A stretch of DNA of 64,000 nucleotides from Oscheius tipulae (Eukaryota; Nematoda; Chromadorea; Rhabditida; Rhabditidae), in NCBI GenBank assembly GCA_037178975.1, contig JASJZH010000006.1:4278001-4342000 (forward strand), given 5' to 3'. The position numbers and the translations under genes were made by a program. The number at the start of each line of letters is the position of its first letter. Position 1 is the stretch's first letter. Under the pieces are notes generated by a model. It made no database searches. It was not told the origin of the DNA and saw only the letters and a list, made by a program, of their open reading frames with translations. Positions 11,768 to 24,163 of this stretch are shown here, piece after piece.

Positions 11768-13424
11768 ATTTACTGTTCAAAGAGTCGGATGCAGGTCCCA
11801 GTTGAAGGCTTATATAGCGGACGTCTCCTGGAAAAGCCTAAGCTCCACCTTCATATCCATCAGCTTCTTTGGATGGCAAACAGGCGATTATTGTAAGAGG
11901 GATCATCTGCACCCACTGCTGGAGAACTCCGTTTAAATTGAAGCAAAAGATTCACCGGAATATTCTTTTCGAATAGGGTCATGACTTTTATGGAACAAAT
12001 TTCGCAAAGCAAACAAAACCCAGGTGTTTCTTACTGCACTTTTCCAATTCAGATTGTCACAAAGTCCTTACCACATTGCTGAAACACGCTGCAGAACATA
12101 ATCACATGTTCGTACCATCAAGTATCTATGAATACTTGCAGAAAACGAACGCTCGGAAGAATTTTCGGCATTACCTGATTTAGAGTTCACGCGGCATATC
12201 CACGCGCGTTGAATTCGGTGTTTTAGACTGAACTTTGACACCTGGTTAGTTTACAAAACTTTTGGTGCGGACTGCTAGCGATAAACCCATTGGGCCATTT
12301 TAAAGCACAACTTGATAGACAAACCATGCATGTCTTTTGCAACTCTTTTCTATTTTGCCCAAAATTAATCACATAGAATATTTTGAATTCGGTGTTTTTG
12401 TCATCTAGAAACATAAGGGCAGTGTTGGGCCATCACTTTTTGAACAAACGGTAATCGTGCCTGCGCGATAAGATCTACTTCTTGTTTTTTTTAGTTCACC
12501 ACATCATGTGAACAGTATACCCAACTTTTAGTTTATCCAAGCTAGTCGGATCGTCTGCCGAATTCTAAGCTTTAAGCTGTGGTTTTGCTCAACAACTTCG
12601 CCAACAGTCGTCATTTTCCGTTTTGATTCCACTAAGCGAGTACGATCACATACTGCACACAATCTTAAGCTTGAAGATGTATCAGATACTCCTACGAGTA
12701 CAACAGATAAAACTAAACCGCATTGTTCTGCAATTGATCAGAGAAGTAGTCTGGACAGATAATTATACATTTTTTTAACGGGTTCTAATTCCTATATGAC
12801 ACCTCTACTTGTGCCCGAGATAAGCGTGACCCAGGCGTTATTGACGACCAAAGTGCACATGCATTGCCGTCTGCAGTAAACAATCTTGTCTCCTCGCTCC
12901 TTCTCATTTGCGACATGTTTCGAAACTCTGTCTACACAAACAATCTTCTACTCATTTATAAGACGTTCTGGACTTTACTTCTTTCTTTTTTCAGTCATTT
13001 CTTCCAAAATACCCATTTCAACACAGCGATCATTAGATTTTGTGCCCAAATCTTATCGTCATTGTGATATTGTGTGATATCCTTGTGTATTGTGATCTGT
13101 GTTTCAAAAATGGGTGCACAAAAATCGACAACAGAACTCTTGATTAAAAAGATAGTGGGTGTGCCATTTGTCATCTTTGCCCGCCGCATTTCGAGACCGG
13201 TTGCTTGAGCAACGCTGCTTACTGCCCTTTTACTCAATTCGTTCAATAAAATGTGTGTTCTCATCAGAAATCACGAAAACTTTGAGAAACTGTCCGAAAC
13301 TATTACGTTTGGTCCTCATTTTCCGACCTTGGGTGTTAATTTGTGCCGTTTCACGATTCGCTGAGTTTTGTGTCCCAACTCTCACCCTCTTTTATTTACT
13401 TTCTATAAAGATTCGTTTTCAGTG
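11768..13424. other. Intergenic stretch with a 16-bp direct repeat
   Basis: No supported gene; the open frames at 12223-12414 and 12864-13425 overlap on both strands and have no motifs. The 16-mer TTGAATTCGGTGTTTT occurs at 12209-12224 and again at 12383-12398 in the same orientation, which may be a small duplication. The last 15 bases before the SWEET start contain GTTTTCAG, a likely trans-splice acceptor. Confidence 0.45.
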
Positions 13425-14365
13425 ATGGATCTCCTCTCACTTTTCACAGCATGGCTTAGTATCTTCTCTATATCTTTCACGGTTTTACCCCTGTAAGTTG
13501 ACATTAAATTTTTCTAACTTTTCCATGTAGAGGCATGGTTTACGAGTGGTATAAACGTGGTACCAGTGACGGTTTCTCTTCAGTTATGCTGGTTCTTCCC
13601 ATGACCATGTGAGTGTTCTACAAGATCAAAATTAATATGTTTTAGTATGAGTCTCTGGTTCAAACTGGGTCTCGTCACAAATGACCCAACCAATATCAAC
13701 ATCAACGGGGTCAACATTTGCATTTTCTTCTTTTATGTGCTCTGCTATGCCTATTATCAGCCAAAGAGGGTAAGTGCTCATCAAACAGAGTGCTTTACAT
13801 TGAATCCAATGTCGGAAGACCGATTGTGAGATTTCTGCATTTTCAGAAATATTTGTTCGGACAACTGATTGCAGCTTTCTTGAGTGTACAGGCAATCTAC
13901 TTCTATGTGGATGGAATTGGTGAATAGACAACTTTTCAATGTTTAGCAAAAGTTCAGAAGATCCAAAGGTCAGAGCAGACACAATGGGACACATTGCATC
14001 AACAGCACAGATTCTCAGCAATGTTGGAGGTGTTTACGAAATTGTAAAGGGCTCTGATACAGTCTGAACGTGTATTTTCAGTACCGAATAGTGAAGATGG
14101 GGCACACAGAGTACACACAACCTGCTATGCAATACGGAATCTTTCTTCTTATCCTGCAATGGCTCCTCTTCGGTCTGTGGACAGACAATGTCCACATTGT
14201 GGTGAGATTAAAGCAGGCATACTCTTCAAGAGAAATCTTTAGAACGCAAACATTGTCGGTCTCGCAGTCAATGTCGCTACGATCGGCCTCTACTTTATCT
14301 ATCCTCCTCTCACATGGCGCGTTCCAATTATTGGAACCGGACCCCAGCAGAAAAAGAAGGAATAA
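13425..14365 (+). CDS. swt: SWEET family sugar transporter
   Basis: Six exons in frame from ATG 13425 to TAA 14363-14365, about 224 residues. The protein carries two MtN3/saliva repeats of three helices joined by a linker helix. Repeat one includes LPLGMVYEWYKRGTSDGFSS and the MTIMSLWFKLGL helix. Repeat two includes MGHIASTAQILSNVGGVYEI followed by GHTEYTQPAMQYGIF, LLFGLWTDN and a final helix ending YFIYPPLTWRVPI. These match the animal SWEET pattern, including the conserved Pro and the stretch before TWRVPI. Members move mono- and disaccharides down their gradient across plasma or Golgi membranes. The start lies 2 nt after GTTTTCAG. One acceptor inside CAAAAGTTCAG was chosen over an earlier TTTAG because only it keeps the second repeat in frame. 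The gene converges on the Girdin gene, 177 bp away. Confidence 0.93.
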
Positions 14366-14542
14366 GTTAGGATATCTTTATTGTGACCTCGAAATTCTAC
14401 ATCCGTTTTCAACTAACAAAGCTTTTGGCTGATTAGCTGTACATATATGTGTAAAACCGGAATGAAGGACAAGATTAAAACAGAAGAAGTGAATAAAGGC
14501 AGTATGATAGAGTTGTAGACTGAAGGCAATGGGGGTAGCTGC

Positions 14543-17500
14543 TCAAACACAACCATACTCGTACCAAACGGTGCTCTCATTGGGGTTGTTGTTCTCCACG
14601 GGAACATTTTCGTAAATGGACATAGCCTTGTCGACTCGTTCTTCCTTCTCTCTAATGTTCGTGCGACGTTCTCCCTCAGCCACTACAGGACGATCCTCGC
14701 GATGAGATCCGCTGTCGCTCTTAGGAGTCGAACACGCATTAGGAGCAAAAAGAGGAACCGGAGAGGGAGAGTTGAGATTGGTAGACACGTTTGACTGTTA
14801 AAAGAATTTGTGAAAAGTAAAATATTGTACGATTACCGTATAGATGATAGGAGGCTGGACTTTTGGTACATATTTGTAGGCAGGGGGAGGAGGACGAACA
14901 ATACGGAGAGATGCGGTTACGGATGAGTTGCGGACAGGGGCTCGAGGTGGAAGATATGTCGGTACATCGACTCCACGTTCTACAAATTTGATAAAAACTA
15001 TAGTGGGTACAATATTACCATCGAATTTGGTATCCTGAAGGACTGTTCGTCTCTGAGAGGAATAGAGTCTGACAGAACCTCCAATTGGGTCATTTCGTCG
15101 CCGGAGCTCTGACTGTTCCTCTGGATCTATTGTGGTTTAAGTGAACAAAAGGGATGAGGGCTTACTCTTGAAGTTGATGATGGTCTCGTAACGCGGAGAT
15201 ATGCGATCTTGATCTTCGGAGGAGGAACAAGTGGGAGGGAAGAGATCGAACTCTTCGTGACCTGAAATCCACACCGTTAGGTGAGAAACAGTTAAGGGTG
15301 CAACAGGTATGGGTAACACACGCAACATGCAGACTTAGGACAAAGCTGGCTTTAGTTTATTGACTCTGGCACAGACAATGACCCGCAAAAGTAACTGGAC
15401 ACAGGGGTGTTTTAATCAAGAAGTGTGACACAAGGACACCGGCTACAACTACTATTTAACATTTAGAGACGGATAACAATGGAGATAAAATGTTTGAGAT
15501 TATTTTAGGTTTAATTTTCGTAGACACTGGTGCTCATGTCGATCATGCGATTGACATTGGGATTATCATATGGTCCTGGCATGTTTGAATCATCACCCAG
15601 TGGGATTCTTTTTCTAAAGGATGGTAGTCGCAGCGAAGCAAAGCGCTTAGGGTGATGGACAGGACAGGCCAGAGGCATCGGAGCCGATATACATGGACGC
15701 GCACCGTTTATAGCTGGACATTCATCCGCAGAGTAGGTAGAGCTGTCCTCAGTGCTCGATGCTCCATTGGAAGACGGTTGTGACGGACGACGCTGCAAAT
15801 TGTGCAGTCGAGACTATGTTTGTAGGTTTTCTACCTTGGGAATCAAGGCTTTGGCTGCTCTTCTGACTAAAGTGTTTTGTTTGTTACGATCCGGTACACA
15901 TCTTTTGTTTTCCATGCTCCTGTACTGCTCCATAATCTTCTCCTCCAGTTTTTCCTTATGTCGTCTGAGTGCTGACAATCTTTCCTGAAAACCAATACCT
16001 TGGAAGTTCTCTCTGAAAGCTACCTGGAAATCTTTCTGTTCTTGAAGGTGTTGATCCTTGTCAGTTAGTGCACGACTCCACAACTCCTTGTTTTGGGACA
16101 TGAGCATCTCAATCTGACGTGACAAGTTCTTGTTTTCCTCGTCATGAGTACGGTTCAATTGAGTGAGCATCTAAGCCTGCATTTTTATGGTAACTACGAA
16201 GTGATACCTCAATTCGATGTTGAAGTTTGGCCAACTCTAGATCTCTTCCCTGAATCGTCTTATTCAGTTCGTCGATAGTGATGTTGAGATCACGAATTGT
16301 GGCTCGGTCACTTTGCTCCCTCAGCTTCAGAGCTCTGATCTCAGAGGACAATCCATCACAGTTTTTGGACAGGTAATCGTTCTCCTTTCTGAATTATTCC
16401 TAGTATTTGAAGTAAATGAGCGCGAACAGAATCTTACAGCGGAAGGCACATGTAGAAACCAACCTGATTGTATCCATCTCCCTTTTGAGAGCACCGTGCT
16501 CGTTTTGCAGGTCGGCAAATGTGCGCATCTGTTTCTCACGACCAACTCTCTCCTGAGCCAGAGTAGTTCGGAGATCTTCCAATTCACGAGTGGGGATGAC
16601 AACAGGTAGTGGCTGAAAGAAAGGAACTTAAGTTATGAAAAACAACAGCAAAGTGCTGGAAGCAGCTCGTGGTCACGCGGCTGAACTAGCGGTTTCATGT
16701 AGTTTTTGGAGGCGGTGGGCGGCCAAGCGCATCTCAGCCTCTTCACAGCTGGGTTTGATTGTCTTTACGATACGTAATCAGAAATGAGGAGAAAGAGAAG
16801 AAAGTGACTAGCTGAAGAACTTCCGACACACTCAAACCTAACCAATTCTCGAAATACGAGCCTAGCGAAATTGTTACACTTTCATGTAAAACGCATGTGT
16901 CTCGTCAAAACTTGTAAGAAGTCTGACAGACAATGAACTCACTCTGTGGTTGCGTAGCTTCAGCTTCATGTCCTGATTTTCCTGTTTAGCGTGTTCGTAG
17001 TCGTGTGTGAGGAGATCGTGAAGATTTTGCAGCCTATCGTGATCAGCCAAAAGAGCCTGGTGCATAGCAGCCAAGGAATCAGCGTCTTTTTTGGCGGTTT
17101 GGCGACTCTTCTCAGCAAGGTCGAGTTGACTCCTCAATTCGGTACTGCTTTGTCTCAGAAGTTCCTCCTAAAAATAGGACTTTATGATCAAAATAGTAAA
17201 TGTAATAAAAATATCGGGGTCTGTGAATGTGACATTGCCGCATTTGAATCTGATCATGTCCTAAGTCACGCCCACTTGTAAATGCGTACTCGGGACTTGT
17301 CCATCTGAGTATCCGTCAAGGCGCCAAAACCACCAACCTGTAATTGGAGGTTCCTTAAAGATACTTGGAGTCGGGCTAGCTCAGTGTTGGACACAGTAGC
17401 GGTGGTCTGAAATGAAATTAATTATAATGTTACTACTGCTAGATTGAAGACAGCTCGAGGGACCTGTGGATCAGCCACCAGACGGGTGATTGATCGCCGA

Positions 17501-20500
17501 CTGACAAGCGTAATTTGCATATTGTACCATCCCATCTGGTTCTTTGAATCTTTGAGAGAACGTATGTCAAACACACTTGATCTGCCATTCAATCGAGGAT
17601 TTGAATTTCTTTGACAGGTGTGACACGCGATAAAAAGTGATAGGCCTGTGAACAGAGCATGTTTCGCGCTCTAGTCCTGATGATAAAAATCGAATTTAAA
17701 CGCCAAAAGAGGATCTGCTACATTGGAAAGGTGGTCAGCGGAAACGAGAGTAGCCGCAACCGGGCTGCGCGCCTGTCGCCAATCTGCATAGATTACACAA
17801 CTTTCTTTGACAGGAGCGGCGTTGCCTCAAAATATGGCCTCTTAATGTGAACAATTGGTCATAAACGTGCCATATTATTCTAACTTGTTTTAGAACATGA
17901 AAGCGGTGATAAACCTACCGTATTCCGGTTCAGCTCTTCGATTTCTCGTTTGGCTACGACAATCTCACTGGATTTGCTAGAGACCTCGATTTGGAGCTCC
18001 CTGATCTTCTCCTGGAGGACAAAGATCTGTTCCTTCATTCCGATGTTTTCTTTTCCTAACTCTCTAACTTTATCGTCACTTTCGATCAAGGAAGCACTCT
18101 CACTTCTCCTGAAAAGTTATTTTATACATCAGTATCCAAGTTATTTTACCGCAATTTCTCAATGTCTTTCTTGAGATCAGCTAGCTCTGCTAGTTGGGTG
18201 TGTTGTTGAAGACGAGCAGCATCAGACTCTCGCTTTGCTACATGCAGAGCGGTCATCATTACGTCGTCGATAGTATCAATCAACTAAACATTTGTTACTC
18301 AGGGATAGACGAAATTGCTACCTTGCTATCTTCAACATCCGTTTCTATCTTTCCGCCGTTGAGGTTGATGGCGGCACAAAGACTTCGAAGACGGCCAATT
18401 AGCTCACTACATTTTGCCTTTTCAGCAATGAGATCTTCACGCATTCTCTGCGTCTTTTTCGTCTCGAGATCAACCTGCTGCTGCAGACTCCGATTTTCGG
18501 CTTCTTTGTCATTCAAACGGTTAGACTGCTCGACGAGGATCCTCTCGCTATTTTCTGAAGCGAACAACGTTAGGTTTGAGCATAATACTCTATACCAAGT
18601 CTCTTTGCAGCATCATCTGTGGTCAACATTCTCATTCTGATAGTCTCCAGCTCGTCTTCTGCTTTGTCGGCTCGCTCCCTTAGAACAGCTCTTTCGCTTT
18701 CAGCAACCTTCAAAGATCTTTCTGCCCGAGAAAGTTGCATGTCAATCTCGTGTTTGGCCTCTTTCGTATCGTCTAGCTCATTTCTGAGCTGGCGTTGCTC
18801 CTCACGAATTTTTTCCAGCTGTCTTTCCAGCAGAGAACGTTCGTCTTCAGTAGACTGCAGCTTGATCTTTGCTTGCTCAAGTTCGATTTCACTCTCCCGC
18901 ACTTTCTTCTCAGCCTCTAGTTCAAACTTCATACCAAACTCCGTTTGGAATTGAGTAAACTTTCGTCGGGCATCATGTAGGGAATGTATAGCCTCGTCTC
19001 TAGCCGATTTTACGGACGCGAGCTCCTCTGTTGTCTGTAAACATATTGTTGTCTGTCGAGTATAACTCTGACCTCTTTGAATTCGGCATTCAGAGCAGAA
19101 AGTGTTCGCTCAAGATGGTTGAGTTGTTTAGTAACAATGTCGTTGTCGTCCTTCATCTGAGCAAGCAGTTTGTCTTTTTCTTGCACTTCCTGACGAAGAT
19201 CTTCCAGCTCGGGCACAAGGATAGAGAACCTTCAAAGTAGGGGTGTTCTCACAACTTGAAGTAAAACTAACGATATTTCGGCGTTATCGTCCTTGTTTTC
19301 GAGCTTTGCCCGAAGCTGCTGAACTTCTAGTCGAAGACGAGCAGTCTCTGTCCGCTGAGAATCTTCCAGCTGATCGGCGAGAGAGCCATAATTTTCTCGT
19401 GGAGTCAATCCATCACAAGCAATAGCTGTTCGCTCCAGTTCCGATAGTTTTTCATTGCGAATGAACAGGTCATTTTCCAGACGGGACTGTTCGACAAGAA
19501 GAGCTTCGATGTGACAGTTTTTCTAAAATAGTTTCGTCATTGACGATCTCCTCGATTTACGTCTAGGATCTCCGACTGCAGCTTGCGAATGGCAGCCTGA
19601 TAGTCTTCAATTCGATTATCTCCCTCGAGACCGTCCTTCTGTTTGTTTTGAACTGCTTGCAGCTGTTCTTCCATGATGCTCATCGTTTTTCTTAGGTTGT
19701 CATTCTCGGTGAGGAGTTCCTGTAAATCCATGGGTAGATTTTCTCTGATTTTCATTTACCTTCGCCCGAGAATCCCAGTACTCTTTGTCACCAATTTGCT
19801 CCTTCAGTCGTTTGTTCTGCTGCTCCAACTTTTCCAACTTGTCTAATTTGAGCTGTAGACAGTCGAACTCATCACGAAGGTCTCTAGCAGCAGCAGCGTC
19901 CTTGATCAAACTTTGTCTCTCTTCCATGAGCTTGCTAATTTCTTTTTCTTTTTGATCCAGCAGAAATTCACGGTCCATAAAATCCATCGTGAGCTCCTCT
20001 CTGAAAATCTCATTGTTCTGATACTCGAGCAAAACTTACTTCTGTTTCTGCAGTGTTCTAAGAGCTTGTTTCAACTGAGCATGGTCAACGTTGGAGTGAA
20101 TCTTCTCAAAAGCCTCAGGAGAGGGGGAAATTTGACCTAAATGTTTCACTATACTTCCTGTTGAAAACATGTTCTCACCATAACTCAGCTCCGAGAACCG
20201 AATAGCAGGAGGATCTCCGTTTAGAGAGGAAGTAGCTGTGGTGCTGCTGCCTTCGTCACTTTCCTGCACATACGATCATTACAGTTTTGTCAGATTGTTA
20301 CCGGTTCAGTAGACATATGTAAAAGTTGCAACGCCAGGTTATCTCGCTCTTTCAAGGTTCTTTCCAAATGGCCAGCGAGATCGTTGTCTTCTGAGTTGAA
20401 AAATGGTACAGAAACTACTACAGACGATGTTTCCGTTATCTAAAACATCTTCTTCCAACAAAAAGGGTATAGTCTCACTCGTTGAATATACCTTGCTAGA

Positions 20501-23500
20501 GAGTTTTGAGTCTGCGGCGCAAGGCGGGTTATTCGATCGACGAAAGTCTTGCGTCTCTCTCCTTGTACAGCACAGCCCAAAAGTAAAAGCAAAAACTTGT
20601 TCAGTTCATCACCAGACTCTTCTGAAAGAAAACAAATGAGAAGATGCTACGTGAGCACTCGACGTGAGTAATGAATTTCGAGAAGGGTGGTCGCCAACCG
20701 GCCGGTCGATTAGGCCATCTACTGGCCAAACAGCCGGTGCCGCAGGCGTTCGGTAGACGGAAAGCGGAAGCGCAAACGACCCTCAGCAAGAAACGAGCTC
20801 TCATGATAGCGCGTAAATCGCATTTTCTCGAGATTGAGCGGCCAGTTAAGTTGTACAGAAATGAGTCAGAGTTGAAAAAACTTGAGGCAAGCGTATGCAT
20901 AAAGTAACAACCTAGCAAGTAAACGCGACCCGCGTAAAAAACTTCCAGAGAAAATCAAGTTTTCCCTAGCCATAAATTCGAGGTAAGCGAGTCGTAAAGG
21001 CTTTGAAAATGAAATGAGATTTTCCGGTTTTCCAGTGGACTTAACGGTTGGATGTCATATGAAAGGAGATTGACACAATGTCTCGTTTGTCCATTATGCT
21101 CGGCAAATATCCCGTCCCACCTGAGCCTGAACCGGGTCAGGCTGCTTCCTCAAAGAAATCCCGAACGGGAGTCACTTTAAATGAATCCTATACTTCCAGT
21201 AATAGTACAGGAGTAAAACAAAGATGGGTTGGAGGTGACAGAAATGTCGGCGGAGTCTCGAGGTCGCAACGGTACCGAAATGGTATGTTGGTGTGGAAAA
21301 GGGAAGAAGTGGCGTGGGAAAGCCTTTTCGGGCCAGAAATGGGTAAACAGTTCCAGCTCGAATAAGGAGCTCAGCGTGGCGGTGTCATCGCAATTGGGTT
21401 CGAGAGAAATGGAGGGATCGTACCTGATGAGTCGCTCTTGTTCATAAAGGCCTCATCGCCTATGACCAATCTGGCTGGCGTTCGCACGAAACAGCATAGT
21501 ACCATAGTGAGATTTCGGCTAATTTTAGCTCAGCATCGTTCGTTCGGAGTCCCTGGGGCGAGCGGCGAGGCACCAGTCGTAGTGATTCGTTTTTTATGTC
21601 ACTTGTTGAAAAAAGCGTTCGTTGTAGAGCCCGATGAACAGCTGTCGAGCGTGAAAAGGTGTTACATAAAGACACGAAATTTGCACATTTGACCATGTTT
21701 ACGTTCTTAAAACGAGGAGAGGGATATTTTACAACGAGGAGGGAGGGCTGTACCATGAGAGCACTATTTGGACGCTACCGTCCGCCACAGACACACACGA
21801 AAGGCATAATGATACGTCTGTGTTTGGCACTCCACGCGCAGATTGCCCAAAGACACGGACAGTCTATAACAACCAGATAAACTGTCAGCAATATCCATTC
21901 AGATGATGGAGTGCAATACAATTCGAACCATTCTATAGGATACAGGAATATGATCAAAAAGATGTAAAAGGTCGTTATCCAGGATAAAATAGGAAGGACA
22001 TTTGCCGCTATGCTAATGACTTGCGCTGATAGCGGCAGCGGTAAACAACTGACCACAGCAAGGTCATATGTCGTGTTTCGAGATTACCTTATTTCATCGA
22101 CTTCCGATAAAAGAATACCGCTTAAGATGAAGAAAAGAGCAATAATTTAAACTTTTGGAAGCTGGCCAGCTGCCTATTAAACTGCGTTGATCAGGGAAAG
22201 ATAATATCATCTATCAAGTAATGGACAGCTCCGACAAATACGAAGTATCTGAGGATGTTGCGACATGAGAAGGGGCAGTCTACCGGAAGCAATGTCAGGC
22301 AGCGGACGGGAGGACAAAAAAGAAGATTCCAGGTGGTCCTCCAGAATTTAAATCGATTTGCAAGATTAATTTGCAGCCGGCAATTAGCTGATGGACTAAA
22401 CAAACCGGTGGCTGAAGAACAAATAGGCGAGAAGCAATGGCTACCTGAAGCCTAGAGAGTTGCAATCAGAGAGGGAACAAAAGGTATGCAGATCAGGGTG
22501 CGCGTAAGGATGGCGGCCAGTCGAATATTACTACAAGACGCAGCCGGCGGCCAACAACAATAAAATACGAATTCCGCCGTCGGACACGACACTGTGCACG
22601 CATATTAACCTGGCTCGTAAACCTCTTGACAGGCACGAAACGCCTTTTAACTTGTTTCAAAGCCCTGAATAACACCATCTCGTTGATTTTCTAAATGTAC
22701 AAGCTGCTTTGTAAGTGCACGTGCGTATTAGAGTATGTACATGAAATTGATAATAAAGATATGCAGTTATGGCATGTTGACAGGGTGGCGACAAGACACC
22801 TGGGTCAACGGAGGTCGCTGATAGGACATGCTAGAGACCGCAAGACGACCACCGAGGAAGCAAATCAACTCCTGAAGTCGTGATCAATCGAATTGAATGG
22901 CACCATGACAATCCGAGCGTATCCTTGCATAACTAGTTCAGCCACACCCAAATCTTTTTTCTACATAAAACCTTCACCCGCCTATTCGGAGATATGATGT
23001 TGCGCAACTGGGATTAGCAGTAAACAGGAAAGCGGATGGTGGATGACTTGCGCAGTAGGCGTAACCCAAGACTGACCTGGACGAAGGCTCCTGACAATTT
23101 GAGGAATATCCGGCGGAGGCTGCACAATCAACTGGTTCAGATGATGCTGCAAACAATGAATAAGTGGGAAAGTTAAATGTTTGGAGGTGTACGGAACATA
23201 TAGATGTGAGGGTTGATGTCTCTTTTTCAAAAATTCGGCGCAGATTTCTTTCATTTTGAAGAAATTAGCGCAAGTTTGTGTCTAACAGATGCCGACTTTG
23301 AAAAGAAGCCCACTTACCCGATAGAAACGACGTATTGCTTCAAGAAGCCAGAGGAATAGTCGTTGTTTTGTGGGAGTGTCGTTGGAGGCACTTGGGTCCG
23401 AAACTACTACGGCAGTTTCATTAACAGGCTCACTGAAAATTGCAAGAATTGTACCCAAACTATTGTTTCTTTTCATTCTTCGCTCGCCTCTAAAATCATC

Positions 23501-24163
23501 GTGATTGATTCTCAAGTGAAATTTACAGTTGCCTAATAAGCAGCGGTCACCTCTTTAGTGAGCAGCTGCCTCTTCTATCAATGAGATTAATTAGCATACA
23601 CAAACGGATGGAATCAAAACAATACTTGTGAGCTCATTCACTATAAGGTGCGAACATGATATAGTGACTGCGACCTTCTGTTTATCCTCCCCATAATTTG
23701 CATACGTTATTCCGGTCCATATGTCAGCCAAAACTATTATACAGCAGTCTGAAGAACTACCATCTGTTTCAGGGTCACAGTTTGGCATATATGGAAAATG
23801 TTTGCTCAGAAAGAAAAGTTACGCTATGCTATGTTTGCAGATTAGTGGCCCATGACCGAATGGGGAAGTCAACAAAACGAGATGGCCCCCAAAAAGCGCA
23901 ATGATTGTGACTTTTGGAACAACTCAAGAACTATTCGATAGATTAAACAGATTCCTTACTCTTTGAGGTTCTATGTAAACTTACATTTCACGGAAGATTA
24001 GCGTCAAAAGCACCCCGTTCGTGAGTTCTCTGTATCGAATCTGTGAGTTTTTCACAGTGTTGATTCTCCATCGAGCTTCCGTCACTACAGCTGCATCACC
24101 GGTCGCCAGGTCCTTTAGCCAGATGGCCAAAGGCTGGTTCCAAAATTCGTCTTCTTCCGTCAT
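14543..24163 (-). CDS. grdn-1: Girdin/Daple (CCDC88) homologue with two C-terminal forms
   Basis: About 25 exons from ATG 24163. The N-terminus (EEDEFWNQPLAIWLKDL; GVLLTLIFRE; RLFLWLLEAIRRFYR; HHLNQLIVQPPPDIPQIV) and the exon near 20500-20621 (FLLLLLGCAVQGERRKTFV) form a complete HOOK domain. A long coiled coil of about 1,000 residues follows (20.3-15.8 kb), with Girdin-typical blocks DKEYWDSRAKELLTENDNL, LHDLLTHDYEHAKQENQDM, MSQNKELWSRALTDKDQ and LRRHKEKLEEKIMEQY. Such proteins link microtubules, actin and membranes; worm GRDN-1 works at the ciliary base. The gene ends either at a stop at 15511 (short form, about 1,350 residues) or, after splicing 15597 to 15261, at a stop at 14543 (about 1,500 residues) with C-terminus WYEYGCV, the Daple PDZ-binding tail. 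A 2,455-bp intron (20622-23076) splits the HOOK domain. The ATG lies 9 nt after ATTTCAG. The coordinates given are for the long form. Confidence 0.92.
15356..15361 (-). terminator. Poly(A) signal for the short Girdin form
   Basis: AATAAA on the minus strand, 150 bp downstream of the early stop at 15511 and before the acceptor of the next exon at 15261. It lies inside the 335-bp intron (15262-15596) used by the long form. Its placement supports a transcript that skips the splice, terminates translation after the SVYEN end and is polyadenylated in the intron. Inference from position; no transcript data. Confidence 0.6.
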
